Below, in pieces: positions 63,720-64,000 of a stretch of 64,000 bases of DNA. Positions within the stretch are counted from its first letter, which is position 1, and the number at the start of each line of letters is the position of its first letter. Position numbers and translations under genes: made by a program. This DNA is from Kaistia dalseonensis (GTDB lineage Bacteria > Pseudomonadota > Alphaproteobacteria > Rhizobiales > Kaistiaceae): assembly GCF_030814715.1 (NCBI RefSeq), contig NZ_JAUSVO010000003.1, forward strand, positions 641,690 to 705,689, written 5' to 3'. The notes under the pieces are model-generated. The model saw nothing but the letters and a program-made list of their open reading frames with translations. It did not search any database and was not told the DNA's origin.

Positions 63720-64000
63720 CAGATGGTCCTTGCCAGGATCTTCTGGCCCTTGGGGATGCGGTACACCATCAGCGTATTTGCGGGCAGCGGCGTGACTGCT
63801 CCGCCCGCGCCGGTCGCGTTGCCGGCGCCGATCAGCATGGCCGCATCGCCGTACAAGGCCGCAAAGACGGACTGAAATGCACCATTCGCCGCGAGGTCCA
63901 AGTTCGAGATCGTCTCGGCGGCCGTGACCGCCAGCGTCTCGGAGGCGAGCGCCGGCAGGTCGAGCACCGGCTGTGCGCCGCCCTCAATGCCGGCCGAGCC
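63719..64000 (-). CDS. phage structural protein, C-terminal part (runs off window)
   Basis: The frame is open from the window edge to a stop at 63719 with no clear start inside: LDLPALASETLAVTAAETIS, then GAFQSVFAALYGDAAMLIGA and MVYRIPKGQKILARTI. GTG at 63967 would be an internal start. The beta-rich, low-charge composition resembles tail or spike proteins, and it precedes the SGNH spike gene in the same operon. Confidence 0.55.
   Translation of the reverse strand, partial: GSAGIEGGAQPVLDLPALASETLAVTAAETISNLDLAANGAFQSVFAALYGDAAMLIGAGNATGAGGAVTPLPANTLMVYRIPKGQKILARTI

Overview
The window is GC-rich DNA from an alphaproteobacterium. GcrA-type and GapR-type (DUF2312) proteins, a GTTC-N7-GTTC type LexA box and a very large kinase-like/ATPase/GAF/histidine-kinase fusion all point to Hyphomicrobiales, perhaps a Bosea- or Methylobacterium-like organism (inference). 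It splits into a host accessory region (about 1-30.4 kb) and a prophage or phage-plasmid (about 30.5-64 kb, running off the right edge).

Host part. 180-5339 is a 1719-residue hybrid signalling protein whose kinase-like domain lacks key catalytic residues. From 5.4 to 20.2 kb lie small redox and detoxification units, most with a divergent LysR regulator: SDR, NTF2-like and LysR (5955-8303) facing an NTF2-like gene (8424); a tightly coupled seven-cistron operon (14296 down to 9209: cupin, SDR, two aldo/keto reductases, a broken NAD(P)H-binding gene, flavodoxin, Zn-alcohol dehydrogenase) facing a LysR gene (14497); SDR facing LysR (16163-17923); and AraC with SDR (18298-20178). From 20.3 to 27 kb is a graveyard of mobile DNA. 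Two diverged ~600-bp blocks, each starting with the 3' end of a serine-recombinase gene, flank an AraC/arylsulfatase/membrane-protein cassette and a 21-bp-period tandem repeat. The second block ends in the 3' end of a tRNA-Ser gene (att-like), followed by a tyrosine-integrase remnant. An IS3-type ghost lies at 15.6-15.9 kb. An AraC gene, a secreted concanavalin-like protein and an aldo/keto reductase close this part.

Phage part. DUF6362, DUF488 and a coupled partner come first. A long overlapping minus-strand operon (43178 down to 32487) encodes small phage proteins, a Gp37/Gp68-family protein, an XRE regulator, ParB, a DUF1643 protein and a HerA-like ATPase. The switch is at 43.2-43.9 kb: an XRE repressor and an opposing Cro-like gene with three near-identical 13-15 bp palindromic operators. 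The plus-strand operon (44.9-53.8 kb) carries a CII-like regulator, GapR, GcrA, an MT-A70 methyltransferase fused to a ParB-like domain, a PD-(D/E)XK-like protein, a probable Acb2/Tad1-type anti-defence protein, a TAXI-type periplasmic binding protein, a replication protein and PcfJ. An opposing GIY-YIG/HicB fusion gene sits inside it. After a bidirectional terminator come minus-strand Dam, Gam and an SOS-controlled SRAP/HMCES gene, then a lysis cassette (muramidase, Rz/Rz1-like, small membrane proteins) and a tail-spike-like protein with a LamG-like and an SGNH-esterase domain.

The strongest leads are the phage GapR-GcrA-adenine methyltransferase cassette (apparent capture of the alphaproteobacterial cell-cycle/epigenetic circuit), the GIY-YIG/HicB fusion without HicA, and the Acb2/Tad1-like small protein. 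No complete integrase, terminase, capsid or intact tRNA was recognised.
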